NCBI GenBank assembly: GCA_946811695.1
Contig: OX328128.1
Span: 30,736,562-30,800,561, forward strand
DNA length: 64,000 bases
Reading direction: 5' to 3'
Source of the DNA: Gonocerus acuteangulatus
Taxonomy: Eukaryota; Arthropoda; Insecta; Hemiptera; Coreidae
Shown: positions 22,832 through 34,529 of the stretch, one piece after another
How the letters are laid out: the number at the start of each line of letters is the position of its first letter
How positions within the stretch are numbered: position 1 is the first letter of the stretch
The notes under the pieces: model-generated
What the model saw: the letters and a program-made list of their open reading frames with translations, nothing else
The model's database searches: none
Told to the model about the DNA's origin: nothing
Translations under genes and position numbers: made by a program

Positions 22832-23300
22832 CATGTATATACAAATTTCAACCACCGATATTTTCTTGACCAGTGGGGGTCTGAAAAGTACACATTAAGT
22901 AGTGGGAGTCTGTATTGTCAGGAGAAAACTTTGTTGCTCGACGATAGTTTTGTTACTGTCATGATAACATTTCAGAGTACTGAGTCTATCATGTGAAATA
23001 GGAAAACCCTTAGGTTCTCGGCAGTGCAGTTATCCTCCAAGCGTACTATATATACCCAGCGGGACTTATCGATCTGTGGGAGGGCCGGAGTCTCCGACAG
23101 TTCATACCCCACTGACTCGTGACAGCTTGGCGTTATAGGTTTAAGTCTTAGTATGTAAGATACGAGTTCTGTACTGTCAGGGGATGGCTTTGCCCTCCTT
23201 TTGCTATATTTTAGCGGGGTTCGTCCCTCACTCCATAGGGAGGAAACGCGCTTAGGAGGTTCACCTCATGACGCAATCCGGAAGTCCCGACTATTGATAA
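22828..23300. mobile_element. Diverged family A-like 3' tail
   Basis: ACAAATTTCAACCACCGATA, TTTTAGCGGGGTTCGTCCCT and CCATAGGGAGGAAACGCGCT follow the order of the family A 3' end (CCACCGTTATTTTC, GCGGGGTTCCTCCCT, GAGGAACCGCGCTAA) with many changes. Confidence 0.5.
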
Positions 23301-23301
23301 T

Positions 23302-23930
23302 GCGTCTCCCCGTGGTCCAGTGACTAAAACTTTTGGATTCTCATGCGAGAGATGCGTGTTAGAGTCACACCAGCAGCAGATTAGGTCTTTTCATGTCAGG
23401 TCATGTTGAAAAGATTCCCTGCTCTATAGGTGGTAACCTATAGATAGCCCAGTATTAATGATGTAGAAGTCAAAGCGCCGTATAGAAAACAAAAAGGAGG
23501 ATAATGCTTAAGACCTTTTTGGATATTCAAGAAATTTTAGAAGGATATATCTCTAAAGACTAAAATCATAAGAAAGTATAGTTTTTCTACTTTCCTTGAA
23601 AACGGTTACATTTGATGCCTTACGTTAAATTACATATAAAAAGTGTACCTGAACGTCTATAAGCGCAATACGATATTCACGAAAAAATGTTTCGCGCAAA
23701 TTTTACCGAATAAAACGTATTCTGGTAGGCGGGGGTTGAGGGTAATCTGGTATGCGTGGGTTCAATTCGTACGGTCCACCCAGGCTTTAATTTATTATTT
23801 GGTACCTGGAAGGGGGGGGGGGCAGGAGCCTTGAAAATAATAATGACCACACTATCTCCCTAGTGTGTATTATGATCAAGAATCAGGTACCTCTACAATC
23901 TCTGTTCCTCGTGGTCTGTTACACAACAGA
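23302..23930 (+). mobile_element. Two decayed tRNA-derived SINEs
   Basis: At 23302-23440, TCTCCCCGTGGTCCAGTGAC begins a copy of the tRNA-Glu-like SINE-E with a degraded B box (GTTAGAGTCACACC). At 23725-23930, GGTATGCGTGGGTTCAATTC, then CCACACTATCTCCCTAGTGT and CAGGTACCTCTACAATCTCT, matches the body of the tRNA-Ile-like SINE at 48436. Confidence 0.6.
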
Positions 23931-24028
23931 ATTGATCTGGTTTGACGCATGGTATTTTTATGCCAAATGTCGTCAAAACCTAATCATTTTTAGGCTAAAA
24001 CGCGAACGGACAAATATATATTTAATTT

Positions 24029-24131
24029 TTTTATTTAAATTTTAACGCCCATTATAATCTCAGATTAGTAGGACGGGTTATCTACTGGTCAACACCCATT
24101 TCTAGCCAGGATAGGGCCTTTTTTACAAAGA
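24029..24131 (-). mobile_element. SINE-S, left part, split by a family A insertion
   Basis: AATTTTAACGCCCATTATAA...CATTTCTAGCCAGGATAGGG is the antisense SINE-S tail. Its tRNA-like head continues at 27223-27313, with family A copy A1 inserted between at the GAAAAGCC site. Confidence 0.75.
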
Positions 24132-24428
24132 AAAAGTCCGACTCGCAGGAACTGCAGCATCTTAGCGCGGTTCCGTTCATGTCCCTAGTGCCATTTGATA
24201 AGCTTAGAAAAGAAATAAACTTTTTTTTTTTTTTTATATATCTCGTGAAAATTGTCAAAATCCTCTCGAACATCTCGAATAAAAGTGATATTAAGGCGTC
24301 AGGGACACCGACAGTAGCTAACTTTTACACAGAAGCGGAAATTACAGAATCTGGCTCTCATTCTAAAGCAAAGCTCTATAAATCAATACAAAATATGCCT
24401 AATAAAGCCTTTCTAGAGAATACAGAAG

Positions 24429-24679
24429 CATGGGCGTATATGAGGGGGGGCTGAGGGGGCTGCAGCCCCTCCCGAAATTTTGAATTGATGATAAAAACTT
24501 CTCGTAAACCCCTTAAAAATAAATTAAATAAGATCACTTAGTTCATAAAATATATTTTATTTTACGTGTTATAGCGTTTTAGTTGCCTAAAACTATTCCA
24601 AGCTCTAAATATTTAGTATTCCATACCCTGGAAATGGTCTCAGCCCCCCCCCCCGAAATTGTTTTTATATACGCCCATG
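24429..24679. mobile_element. MITE with CATGGGCGTATATA ends (copy 4)
   Basis: CATGGGCGTATATGAGG to TATATACGCCCATG, with GGGGCTGCAGCCCC near the left end and poly-C before CGAAATTG. Inserted inside family A copy A1. Confidence 0.85.
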
Positions 24680-25059
24680 TACAGAAGGATCAAGAAGAAG
24701 TACACAAGATTGAGTAGAATACCCTGCCTAATATAGCCTATATAGAATAATATGCCGAATAAAACCTATCTAGTTAATACACAAGGACAAATAAAAGTCT
24801 AGACGAATAACAAGTCAAGAAAAAAAACTTTATTTAACAAAATAAAACAAAGTTTAGTTGCCCAACTACAATAGAATAATATACCTAATTAAGTCTATGG
24901 AGTAGACACAAATGGACCAAAAACAAGTCTTGTGGAATATTGTTTTTTTTTTTTAATTAAATACCTTTTATCAATATTTAGTATATAACCTGTGTTGAAA
25001 ACTATTGATTGCTAATTGATGAATCGGTTTACAACTAAGTAGTCTTTATGAATATTTAG

Positions 25060-25250
25060 TATATAACCTATGATAGGATCTGTGTTTTTGGGGTGCTCTC
25101 CACCTAGGCTTTGTATTTGTGTCGGCAGATACCTGGGGCATATTTACAGCTCTTGAGGATTAACTCTTAGCAGGTAAATTTCCTGCGGACCTTCTGCTTC
25201 TACGGGCATTGAACCGCCATATTCGCTCATAGTATCTAACCGTTGTGAAG
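25060..25250 (-). mobile_element. Possible decayed tRNA-derived SINE
   Basis: Minus strand contains GGCGGTTCAATGCCCGTAGA, a B-box-like word. Flanking copies of AATATTTAGTATATAACCT at about 24975 and 25050 may be duplications. Weak. Confidence 0.25.
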
Positions 25251-27017
25251 TTTATTTTTTGGATTTAGGACTTAATATACATATGTAGACTAAATCAAAG
25301 CAAGAAGTAATCCTCCGTCGTCGGTTCTTAACTATGTAGACTCGCTAATGTTATCCAATCTTAGATACATCGTATTTAAAATCCACAGCAAAAACACGAC
25401 ATTTCATCAGAATCCCCTGCTGAATAAAACTTATATAGAATAATATGCAAAATAAAGCCTATCTAGTGGATAAAAATAGAGGAAAAAAGCCGTTCGTGGT
25501 GGTAGAAAATCTTAAAAGTATTTCGCTCAGAAATCTCCGAAATATTGTCACTAATTTTACGTATCCTGTTTTCTAGCCAAATAGATTTATATTCTATAAT
25601 CAATACGAAAAACCTACTAACAATAAAAAACTATGGGTAACAGATGAAAATAGGGAATACCAAGAATAATTCTAAAGAACGAAATCAACACCAGTACTGT
25701 AATCTAGATATTCATACGGCATCTTCGAATTCTAACAAACGAAATATTGATTCTAATTATACGTCTCCTGTTTTATTGACAAATACATTTGACTACTATA
25801 AGCAATTAAAAACACTAGGGAATATGCCAAAGAACTCGGAATAGCCTCGACAGTTTCAAGACATTTGAAGGAAATCGACAAATCCAAAACTGACATTTCA
25901 TACGGTACAGCCTGATATATTTTTAACAATGAATTGCTTTTCTTATTTTAATTAATCTGTTTTATTGTCAAATACATTATCCTACTATAACCAATGAAAA
26001 AACAACAAGGAATAAAAACAAACAAGAAGAACCGTTCGAATAAACGAAATCAATTACTTCAAAGTTTAAGCACTTATTTCTCCGATTGACATAGCCTAAT
26101 CAAAAATTGTTTCAGAATCTTTTTTGTAGAACATTTAGCAAGCTTTCGCATGGTAACCCTCCGTTTACCAATATTCCTAACCGTCTTCGAGATATCAGGG
26201 AATGTATACGAAGTTCCCAAAACATTTCATGTCTGTTAATAAAATATTTTATTCTAATCCTTCCTTAGCTCCAAACGTAACCGAAATTTTAACATATTAG
26301 TGTTGATGAAATTCAAATATGCAGAAAATGTTTCAACTGAATCCCATAATTTTAAGTATCAAAATCAAAGACAAAAAGAACAGTTCGAATAAGCGAAATC
26401 AATTACTTTAAAGTTTTAAGCACTTATTTCTCCGATTGACATCGCCTAATCAAAACTTTCATTAGAACCTTTTTTTGTAGAGCATTTAGTACGCTTTCCA
26501 ATGGTATTCTTCCGTTTCCCAAGATTCTTAACCTTTTTCGAGATATTAAGGAAAGTATACAAAGTTACCAAAACTTTTTTATGTCTGTTAATAATATATT
26601 TTATTCTAACCCTTCCTTAACTCCAAACGCAACCAAAATTTCAACATATTAGTTTTAATGAAAGTAGAAGATGCAGTAAATGTTTCAACTGAATCCCATG
26701 ATTCTAAGTACCCAAACCAAAAACGGCATTCAAAAATTATTTTTTCAGTTTTCTCGAAAACGGTTAAAGCTATCGTCTTGAAAATGGTTTCATTCGTTTT
26801 CCTAGCCCAAGAAGCCTATAAAACGAGTACTTACAAGCTTATGAACTCAAAAACGTAAGCATTACGATTTTTTTTGCGCGAATTTCGCCCCAAACGCCAT
26901 CTTCCAGTGGGCGGATTTTGCTGGTTAACGAACTTGACCTTTCAAATTGGACGACAGATTTTTGTACCAAATTTCATCAAAATCGGACCATCAGGGAAGC
27001 CAGAAATGAGCGAACAG

Positions 27018-27020
<3 letters not shown>

Positions 27021-27084
<64 letters not shown>
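27021..27084. repeat. (TA)n microsatellite inside family A copy A1
   Basis: About 62 bp of TA between GCGAACAGACAAA and CAAATTTGAACCACCG, the conserved position in family A. Confidence 0.95.
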
Positions 27085-27086
<2 letters not shown>

Positions 27087-27222
27087 AATTTGAACCACCG
27101 TTATTTTCGGTCTCTAGGGGTTCTGAAACGCGAAATTTTCTTGTCGGCACTTCCGGATTGTTTCATTGTATCAACCTTATAAGCGGGGTTCCTCCCTATG
27201 GGGGAGGGAGGAACCGCGCTAA

Positions 27223-27313
27223 AAACCACTACCCCCAGTGGGAATTGAACCCACGACCCTTGGCACGGAGTGTTAAGTGCTCACGCCTTAACACTCACGG
27301 CCACTGGGCCTCC
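27223..27313 (-). mobile_element. SINE-S, right (tRNA-like head) part
   Basis: AACCACTACCCCCAGTGGGA, GAACCCACGACCCTTGGCAC, GCTCACGCCTTAACACTCAC, GGCCACTGGGCCTCC: antisense tRNA-Ser-like head with intact B box. Completes the piece at 24029-24131. Confidence 0.75.
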
Positions 27314-27950
27314 GACAAATATGTATAAAATAAAAGGAAATTGTCTTGTTACCTCAAAAAGCGCAGATGTAAAAGCCAATGAACTCAAAAAGGTCAGTAA
27401 TTTGAAAAACTCCATCTTGGTCTCAGCGTGCTCGGTCACTATTCAATGACAGAACTTGTTCAATGACTATCTTATCAATTCAATTGAAGTATTTAGTCTC
27501 GAGTAGTTGTGAATTTATCATCGCTACAAAGGGAAACTGCTAATACACTAAATGATAATTTGATAAATGCTGTTCGGCTGTACTTTGATGATTAGTGTAC
27601 ACATGTTAGGAAATAATTTACATTTTAACACCTGCCCTTGAAAGACACGATATTTTTCGCGAGAAGAAACCTCGCTTATGATGTCCCATCGAAGGTGTAA
27701 TCCGGAAAGGTGCTTGCGAGAAATTTCGTTTTACATAACAAAAATATGATTTTTCTAGAAAAATAAGGTAAGAAAATGAAAAACGTATTTGTAATTGTGT
27801 CTTCTAGAGCGAACGATAAGAAGACGGGGGGAGTCACTTCCGCCCAGGATACTGACAGTTTCCCGTTGTGCCGCCTACAATCATATTTCTTTTTGTGATT
27901 TCATTTTATATGTTCACGAAAGATCAATACAACTGATTTTTCTATTAGGT
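27314..27950. other. AT-rich TE debris, no gene
   Basis: Contains fragments resembling family B interiors (TAATCCGGAAAGG, GATATTTTTCGCGAGAAG) but no ends and no coding frame worth reporting. Confidence 0.4.
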
Positions 27951-28009
27951 ACTTGTAACTAAAAAAAAAAGTCCGACTCGCAGGAACTGCGTCATCTTAG
28001 CGCGGTTCC

Positions 28010-28078
<69 letters not shown>

Positions 28079-28239
28079 GGCACATCTACATCTAGGTCAT
28101 TAGCGCCGACATCCAGGGTGTAGCGAGGAATTTCACCGGCGAGCCGTGGGATGATAAAATTCCTGCCGGAGGTTGGGAATCGAACCCACCATCTCCCGCT
28201 TATGAATCCAAGGCGCTAGCCATTAGACCACGGGAGACC
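28010..28239 (-). mobile_element. tRNA-Glu-like SINE (SINE-E) in copy A2
   Basis: Minus strand: GGTCTCCCGTGGTCTAATGG (A box), GGTGGGTTCGATTCCCAACC (B box), then GGCAGGAATTTTATCATCCC and CGCTACACCCTGG, ending in a poly-A of about 65 nt (poly-T on plus). Flanked by CGGTTCC at 28003-28009 and 28241-28247, a target duplication of family A sequence. The family A copies at 24132 and 62206 have the empty site. Confidence 0.85.
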
Positions 28240-29318
28240 CCGGTTCCTGTTCATATCCCTATTCTCATTTGAAAAGCATAGAATAGAAACAGATAATATT
28301 TTCCTCGGCCTTTGTTCAAAGGGTTTTATGGCTGGCTATACCTGGGGTCAGGTCCGCAAGACCCTAGAATCCTCTTCTACCGATACTTCATTTCATACGT
28401 TTCAATGAATTGGAAAATATCAAATATTTTCACACATTCCTGTGTTCTTTTACTATAGTAATAATTCTACAGATAAAATCAATTAAAAAATAAAATAAAA
28501 AAACCAACTGCATAAAGGCAATTGAAAATATTCAAAAGACGTCAACGAATCTTTTACTCTTGGCAAGCTATATTTCTAACAATGAATTGTTTTTCTTATT
28601 TTGCCTAATCTGTTTTATTGTAAAATACATTATCCAACTATAAGCAATTAAAAAATAACAAGGAATAAAAACAGACAAAAAGAACAGTTCGAATAAGCAA
28701 AATCAATTACTTTAATGTTTTAAGCACTTATTTCTCCGATTGACATCGCCTAATCAAAACTTTCATCAGAACTTTTTTTGTAGAGCATTTAGTAAGCTTT
28801 CTAATGGTATTCTTTCGTTTACCAAATTCTTAACCTTTTTCGAGATATTAAGGAAAATATACAAAGTTACCAAAACTTTTTATGTCTGTTAATAGAATAT
28901 TTTATTCTAACCCTTCCTTAACTCCAAACGTAACCAAAATTTCAACATATTAGTTTTAATGAAAGTAGAACATGCAGAAAATGTTTCAACTGAATCCCAT
29001 GATTCTAAGTACCCAAATTAAAAACGGTATTCAAAAACTATTTTTCCAATTTTCTCGAAAACGGTTAAAGCTATCGCCTTGAAAATGGTTTCATTCGTTT
29101 TCCTAGCCCAAGAAGCCTATAAAAAGAGTACTTACAAGCTTATGAACTCAAAAACGTAAGCGTTACGATTTTTTCTGCGCGAATTTCGCCCCAAACTCCA
29201 TCTTCCAGTGGGCGGATTTTGCTGGTTAACGAACTTGATCTTTCATATTGGACGACTGATTTTTGTACCAAATTTCATCAAAATCGGACCATTCGTCTTC
29301 GAGCTAGAGAGCGAACAG

Positions 29319-29321
<3 letters not shown>

Positions 29322-29374
<53 letters not shown>
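29322..29374. repeat. (TA)n microsatellite inside family A copy A2
   Basis: About 52 bp of TA at the conserved family A position. Confidence 0.95.
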
Positions 29375-29375
<1 letters not shown>

Positions 29376-29600
29376 AATTTGAACCACCGTTATTTTCGGT
29401 CTCTAGGGGTTCTGAAACGCGAAATTTTCTTGTCGGCACTTCCGGATTGTTTCATTGTATCAACCTTATAAGCGGGGTTCCTCCCTATGGGGGAGGGAGG
29501 AACCGCGCTAAAATGTAACTAGGATTAAGGACGGAAACGCGCTAAGATAATTTAGTTCCTGAATGCAGTTCCTGGACATTTGTATTGGATATAAATATGG

Positions 29601-29745
29601 TTTTTAGCGCGGTTCCTCCCTCCCCCATAGGGAGGAACCCCGCTTATAAGGTTGATACAATGAAACAATCCGGAAGTGCCGACTAGAAAATTTCGCGTTT
29701 CAGAACCCCTAGAGACCGAAAATAACGGTGGTTCAAATTTGTATA

Positions 29746-29806
<61 letters not shown>

Positions 29807-30819
29807 CTGTTCGCTCATTTCTGGCTTCCCTAATGGTCCGATTGTGATGAAATTCGGTACAAAAATCCGTCGTCCAATTTAAAAGGTCAAGTTCGTTAAC
29901 CAGCAGAATCCGCCCACTGGAAGATAGCGTTTGGGGCGAAATTCGCGCAATAAAAATCGTAACGCTTACGTTTTTGAGGTCATAAGCTTGTAAGTACTCG
30001 TTTTATAGGCTTCTTGGGCTAGGAAAACGAATGCAACCATTTTCAAGGCGATAGCTTTAACCGTTTTCGAGAAAATTGGAAAAATAGTTTTTGAATACCG
30101 TTTTTGGTTTGGGTACTTAGAAATATGGGATTCAGTTGAAACATTTTCTGCATGTTCTACTTTCATTAAAACTAATATATTGAAATTTTTGTTACGTTTG
30201 GAGTTTAGGAAGAGTTAGAATAAAATATTTTATTAACAGACATAAAAAGTTTTGGTAACTTTGTATACTTTCCTTAATATCTCGAAAAAGGTTGAGAATC
30301 TTGGGAAACGGAAGATAGCCATTAGAAAGCTCACTAAATGCTCTACAAAAATGGTTCTGATAAAAGGTTTGATTAGGCGATGTCAATCGGAGAAATAAGT
30401 GCTTAAAACTTTAAAGTAATTGATTTCGCTTATTCGAACTGTTCTTTTTGTCTGTTTTATTCCTTGTTATTTTTAAATTGCTTATAGTCAGATAATGTAT
30501 TTGACAATAAAACAGATTAAGTAAAATAAGAAGATCAATTTATTGTTAAAAATGTAGCGTTCAAAGAGAGAGATCCCAAGGCTTTCCAAATGCCTCTGAG
30601 CGGAGGCTTTTCTGCCCGACTTATGGGATAGCTGACCCATACAGGTAAGATTGTAAATCAAGACCTTTCAAGACTGGTTTGTTTGAGATTTCATTTGGAT
30701 AGGTGTTTCGCTATTGATCTAAACAAAGTAATAACTGTTTCAATTCTATGCCTTCACAAACACTAGAGATAAGAACGGAACCGCGCTAAGATGACGCAGT
30801 TCCTGCGAATCGGACTTTT
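29601..30819 (-). mobile_element. Family A element, copy A3 (inverted)
   Basis: Reverse orientation: TTTTTAGCGCGGTTCCTCCC at the left, ATGACGCAGTTCCTGCGAAT and CGGACTTTTC at the right. (TA)n at 29745-29802. No SINE-E in the subterminal site. Flanks TAAATATG and TAAATAGG may be a one-mismatch 8-bp TSD. Lies head to head with A2, so 27962-30819 can form a long hairpin. Confidence 0.75.
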
Positions 30820-30901
30820 CTTAAATAGGTATTCCCTATTCCTCGACCCCTTCGACTATTTTCACCTATTGTACCCCCTTTCGCAGCTCTTGCGAGACTG
30901 A

Positions 30902-31104
30902 CCTCTGAAACTGAGAACTTTAGGACGGGCCATCTACAGGTCACCACCCTTTTCTAGCCAGGATAGGGCTGATTCCTTTTCTCTTTTCCAAAGAAAAGCC
31001 ACCACCCCAAGAAGGAATCGAACCCACGACCCTTGTTAAGTGTTAAGACGACCCCTTAAGACGAGTGCTCACGCCTTAACGCTCACGGCCACTGGGCCTC
31101 CTAG
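30902..31104 (-). mobile_element. SINE-S copy, antisense
   Basis: ACTTTAGGACGGGCCATCTA, CTTTTCTAGCCAGGATAGGG, AAGAAAAGCCACCACCCC, GAATCGAACCCACGACCCTT, then a head carrying an extra GTTAAGACGACCCCTTAAGA insertion and the normal GGCCACTGGGCCTCC end. Confidence 0.75.
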
Positions 31105-31165
31105 TGATGATTTAAATAGAGTAAGATAACGCTGAAAAGTAACGTTTACAAGTAGAGAAAATTGG

Positions 31166-31353
31166 ATCTCCCCGTGGTCTAGTGGTTAAGGCCTTAGATT
31201 CAAATGAGCGAGATGGTGGGTTCGATTCCCACCGGCGGCAGGAATTTTCTCATTTCACGGCTCGTTGGGAAAATTCCTGTCTACACCTTGGATGTCGGCG
31301 CTAATGGCCTAGATGTCGATGGGGCGATTAAAAAAAAAAATAATAAAAAAAAA
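31166..31353 (+). mobile_element. tRNA-Glu-like SINE (SINE-E) with 15-bp TSD
   Basis: ATCTCCCCGTGGTCTAGTGG (A box), GGTGGGTTCGATTCCCACCG (B box), a body with GGCGCTAATGGCCTAGATGT, ending GGGGCGATTAAAAAAAAAAA. Flanked by GTAGAGAAAATTGGA at 31152-31166 and GTAGATAAAATTGGA at 31354-31368 (one mismatch), typical of LINE-mediated target-primed insertion. Confidence 0.9.
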
Positions 31354-31368
31354 GTAGATAAAATTGGA

Positions 31369-32222
31369 GCACCGTTTATTTCAAAATACCCTTTAGAACG
31401 GCATGTCTCTGGGGGACAGATAGAAATATGTGGTTGACAGGGTTTAACTAAATTTTTGGTCAAGTTTGTGACCACCTGGAGTATTGTCATCTACTTGTGA
31501 TACACCCGGTATAAAATAGTTTTTATTTTACAATTTGACCTCTGCCAATTTCATGAAAATAAATGGAAAATTTGTGGACATTGTTATAATCACTATTAAG
31601 GCTTTCCTGTTTTTCTTATGAAAACTAAATTTGTCTATGAACTTAGGTGACCCCTCCGATTTTATGTATTAAACCTCTTCCAAACATTCATACTAGTTTC
31701 GCATCTTTAGTGCCTCATCAGGAGCTGAAACTCAACCTATTTACAACCGGAGTAGCCAAGAGAAAGGCCAGCTCCAACGCGATGGACTTTAAAAGAAATC
31801 TTCCAACAACCCTGTGGCTTATGGAATTAAACACGCAACCTTTGCACGGAATATTCACGCTATAATATTTACCGCCTCCGAAATGAAAACTAATTTTGAA
31901 ATTTGCGCTATTAGTTTGAGGCCATCCGAGGTTATTTGCAACCAAAACATGTGATCATAATAAACATGAACATTTCCCTCATTTGTCAAATTATCTATAA
32001 CCATTTTAGTCATTTATTTTACATGTTCTCTAAATTCTAAATGACAACTCTTAGAACTCTGACAGGACTTCAGTAAAGCAAATGGATACCGCAGATTCTG
32101 ATACCAGTGACGGCCGATGCTACAAGTACTACAAGAAACGTCGTTTTAGGTAAATACTTTTTTTTTTTTTTTTTTTTTCTTCAAAATTTGATACTTATGT
32201 AATTTGGTTTCCTTGCTTTTTA
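31369..32222. other. Unassigned; possible degraded SINE at 31790-31865
   Basis: CACGCAACCTTTGCACGGAA resembles the antisense SINE-S head. The rest shows no family I recognise. A poly-T of about 22 nt lies at 32160. Confidence 0.35.
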
Positions 32223-32230
32223 TAGAAGAA

Positions 32231-32964
32231 GGTAAAAATGCAGTTTCCAGCCCTCCAAACCGATTTCTTTCAAATTTTGCACAATAACGTATTTTGATGC
32301 ACTAAACACGAATACGATAAAAAAAAAAACGTCGGATTTAACTAGGAAAGAAGTTATTAACCACTTAAGTTCACTGTTATGCAGGTTATGAGAGCTAATG
32401 TAAACAACTAAATTTGTGACGACTTTAAGGCATAAATGACGACTTTAAGGCATACATGCTATGGGTTTCCGCTCGCTACGCTCGCTCAAGAAGATAACAA
32501 AACCCCAGTCAATCCAACTCGCTAAAATTAATAGAATATAATATTAAGCACTAAAGTTAGGAAGGTTATAAAACTAGGCGTCATCAGCGTATTTGTAAAC
32601 ACGCGCATGCGTAGATATGTAACATTGGGAAACAGAGAACTCTCATTTGAAATGTTCAGAAACCATTTATTCGAAAATATTGTCAATTTTAAGGGCATCG
32701 TCGCCTGTCGCTTAAGGGCATACGTGCTATGCGTTTCCGCTCGCTACGCTCGCTCAAGAAGATAACAAAACCCCAGTCAATCCAACTCGTTATGATTAAT
32801 AGCTCTCATAACCTGCATAACAGTGAACTTAAGTACTTAATAACTTCTTTCCTAATTAAATCCGACGTTTTTCTCCATCGTATTCGTGTTTAGTGCATCA
32901 AAATACGTTATTGTGCAAAATTTGAAAGAAATCGGTTGGGAGGGCTGGAAACTGCATTTTTACC
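32231..32964. mobile_element. Foldback element, 734 bp, 8-bp TSD TAGAAGAA
   Basis: Starts GGTAAAAATGCAGTTTCCAG and ends CTGGAAACTGCATTTTTACC. Arms extend over 150 bp (AACCGATTTCTTTCAAATTT, GTTATGCAGGTTATGAGAG, TTTCCGCTCGCTACGCTCGC on both sides). Perfect TSD at 32223-32230 and 32965-32972. No ORF. The 8-bp TSD suits hAT-, P- or Merlin-like mobilisation; the GG start of the TIR resembles Merlin, but that is only a hint. Confidence 0.85.
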
Positions 32965-33074
32965 TAGAAGAAATACGCTTATTTAGTTGACCCGATGACG
33001 CAATCTGTAAATACCAACTGGAAATGTTGACGTTTCATAACCTACCATGAAATGACTGGTCAATTTAAATTTAG

Positions 33075-33829
33075 GGTAAAAATGCAGTTTCACGCCCTCA
33101 AAACCGATTTCTTTCAAATTTTGTACAATAAAGTATTTTGATGCACTAAACACGAGTACTTTAAAAAAAAAAACCTTCGCATTTAACAAGGAAAGAAGTT
33201 AAGAACTAAAGTTCACTGTTATGCAGGTTATGAGAACTATTAATTTCAGCGAATTGGATTGACTGGGGTTTTGTTATTTTCTTGAGCGAGCGTAGCGAGC
33301 GGAAACGCATAGCACGTATGCCCTTAAGCGACAGGTGAGGATGCCCTTAAAATTAACAATATTTTCGAATAAATGGTTTCTGAACATTTCAATGAGAGTT
33401 CTCTGTTTCCCAATGTTACATATCTGCGCATGCGCGTGTTTACAAATACGCTGTTGACGCCTAGTTTTATAACCTTCCTAACAGTGAACTTTAGTGCTTA
33501 ATGTTATATTCTATTAGAATTCTATTAATTTTAGCGAGTTGGATTGACTGGGGTTTTGTTATCTTCTTGAGCGAGCGTAGCGAGCGGAAACGCATAGCAT
33601 GTATGCCTTAAAGTAGTCATTTATGCCTTAAAATCGTCACAAATTTAGTTGTTTACATTAGCTCTCATAACCTGCATAACAGTGAACTTTAGTGCTTAAT
33701 AACTTCTTTCCTAGTTAAATTCGTTTTTTGTTTTTTTTTTTAACGTATTCGTGTTTAATGCATCAAAATACGTTATTGTACACAATTTGAAAGAAATCGG
33801 TATTGAGGGCGTGAAACTGCATTTTTACC
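33075..33829. mobile_element. Foldback element, 755 bp, 8-bp TSD AAATTTAG
   Basis: GGTAAAAATGCAGTTTCACG to CGTGAAACTGCATTTTTACC with AAATTTAG at 33067-33074 and 33830-33837. Same family as 32231-32964 but with its interior in the opposite orientation (AGCGAGCGTAGCGAGCGGAA here), only about 110 bp away. Confidence 0.85.
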
Positions 33830-34490
33830 AAATTTAGTGATGAATTAGTTAATCAGCAAAATTATTCTAATAGGAGTGGGATATTCACACACTATGGACA
33901 CATCTCCGTTTCGTCAGTTCCGTACAGCATCAGACACACAAATGTTTTCATAAAAGTTTATTATTTATTTATTTATTGAGATGTCACAACGAGGCGATAT
34001 GCTCTTTAGGTCAATGTGCGAACAAAGCTAACAATTATACAGCACCGTACAAACATGTCTTACAAATATAAAGAAAAAACAATGAATTTGGGAATACATT
34101 TCATAAAATAGTAATGTTGAACATTCGGATTAAAAATGTAACAAAAATAAATACATTTTTTAATTAAAAATTAAACATGAAAATATATGTTATATTATCT
34201 ATCTATCTATATATATATATATATATATACATATATTATATAAAAATGAATCGCTAAATGTGTTGGTAAGCGCAAATCTCGAGAACAACTGAACCGATTT
34301 CGCTAATTCTTTTTTTATAATATTCCGTATAGTACGAAGATGGTTCTTACGGATAGAAAAATTTAAAAAATTGCCCGAAAAAGTCTAAAAACAACACTTT
34401 TCGGGTCTTTTTCACTTCCTTAACGCAAATTCATTTTTAAATAAAAAAGAAAAGTCCGACTCGCAGGAACTGCGTCATCTTAGCGCGGTT

Positions 34491-34492
<2 letters not shown>

Positions 34493-34529
<37 letters not shown>

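Larger units (their letters stand above)
24132..27222 (+). mobile_element. Family A element, copy A1 (3.1 kb)
   Basis: 5' end AAAAAGTCCGACTCGCAGGA, then CATCTTAGCGCGGTTCCG; 3' end a hairpin GGTTCCTCCCT/AGGGAGGAACC followed by GCGCTAA. Interior includes GTGGGCGGATTTTGCTGG, TAACGAACTTGACCTTTC, ATCAAAATCGGACCA and a (TA)n at 27021-27084, with no long ORF. It splits a SINE-S, which proves it is a discrete inserted unit. It carries a MITE at 24429. Superfamily unassigned. Confidence 0.7.
27962..29513 (+). mobile_element. Family A element, copy A2, with 8-bp TSD
   Basis: Flanked by TGTAACTA at 27954-27961 and 29514-29521. 5' end AAAAGTCCGACTCGCAGG and TTAGCGCGGTTCC; 3' end GAGGAACCGCGCTAAAA. Both ends have subterminal hairpins: GGAACTGCG/CGCGGTTCC on the left and GGTTCCTCCCT/AGGGAGGAACC on the right. 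It carries a SINE-E at 28010-28239 and a (TA)n at 29322-29374. Non-autonomous. Confidence 0.8.

Noticed and set aside
27184..27224. Helitron 3' end (hairpin plus CTAA) for family A
   Set aside because: The following base is A or C, not T, ends are inverted at both sides, and copy A2 has an 8-bp TSD; these do not fit Helitrons.
26874..27328. ORFs with long (Tyr-Ile)n runs (also at 428-634, 6606-6929, 29208-29882, 40319-40583, 54797-55009)
   Set aside because: Translation of (TA)n microsatellites and neighbouring transposon ends. At 428-634 only the first 19 codons are retained, as a signal-peptide exon.
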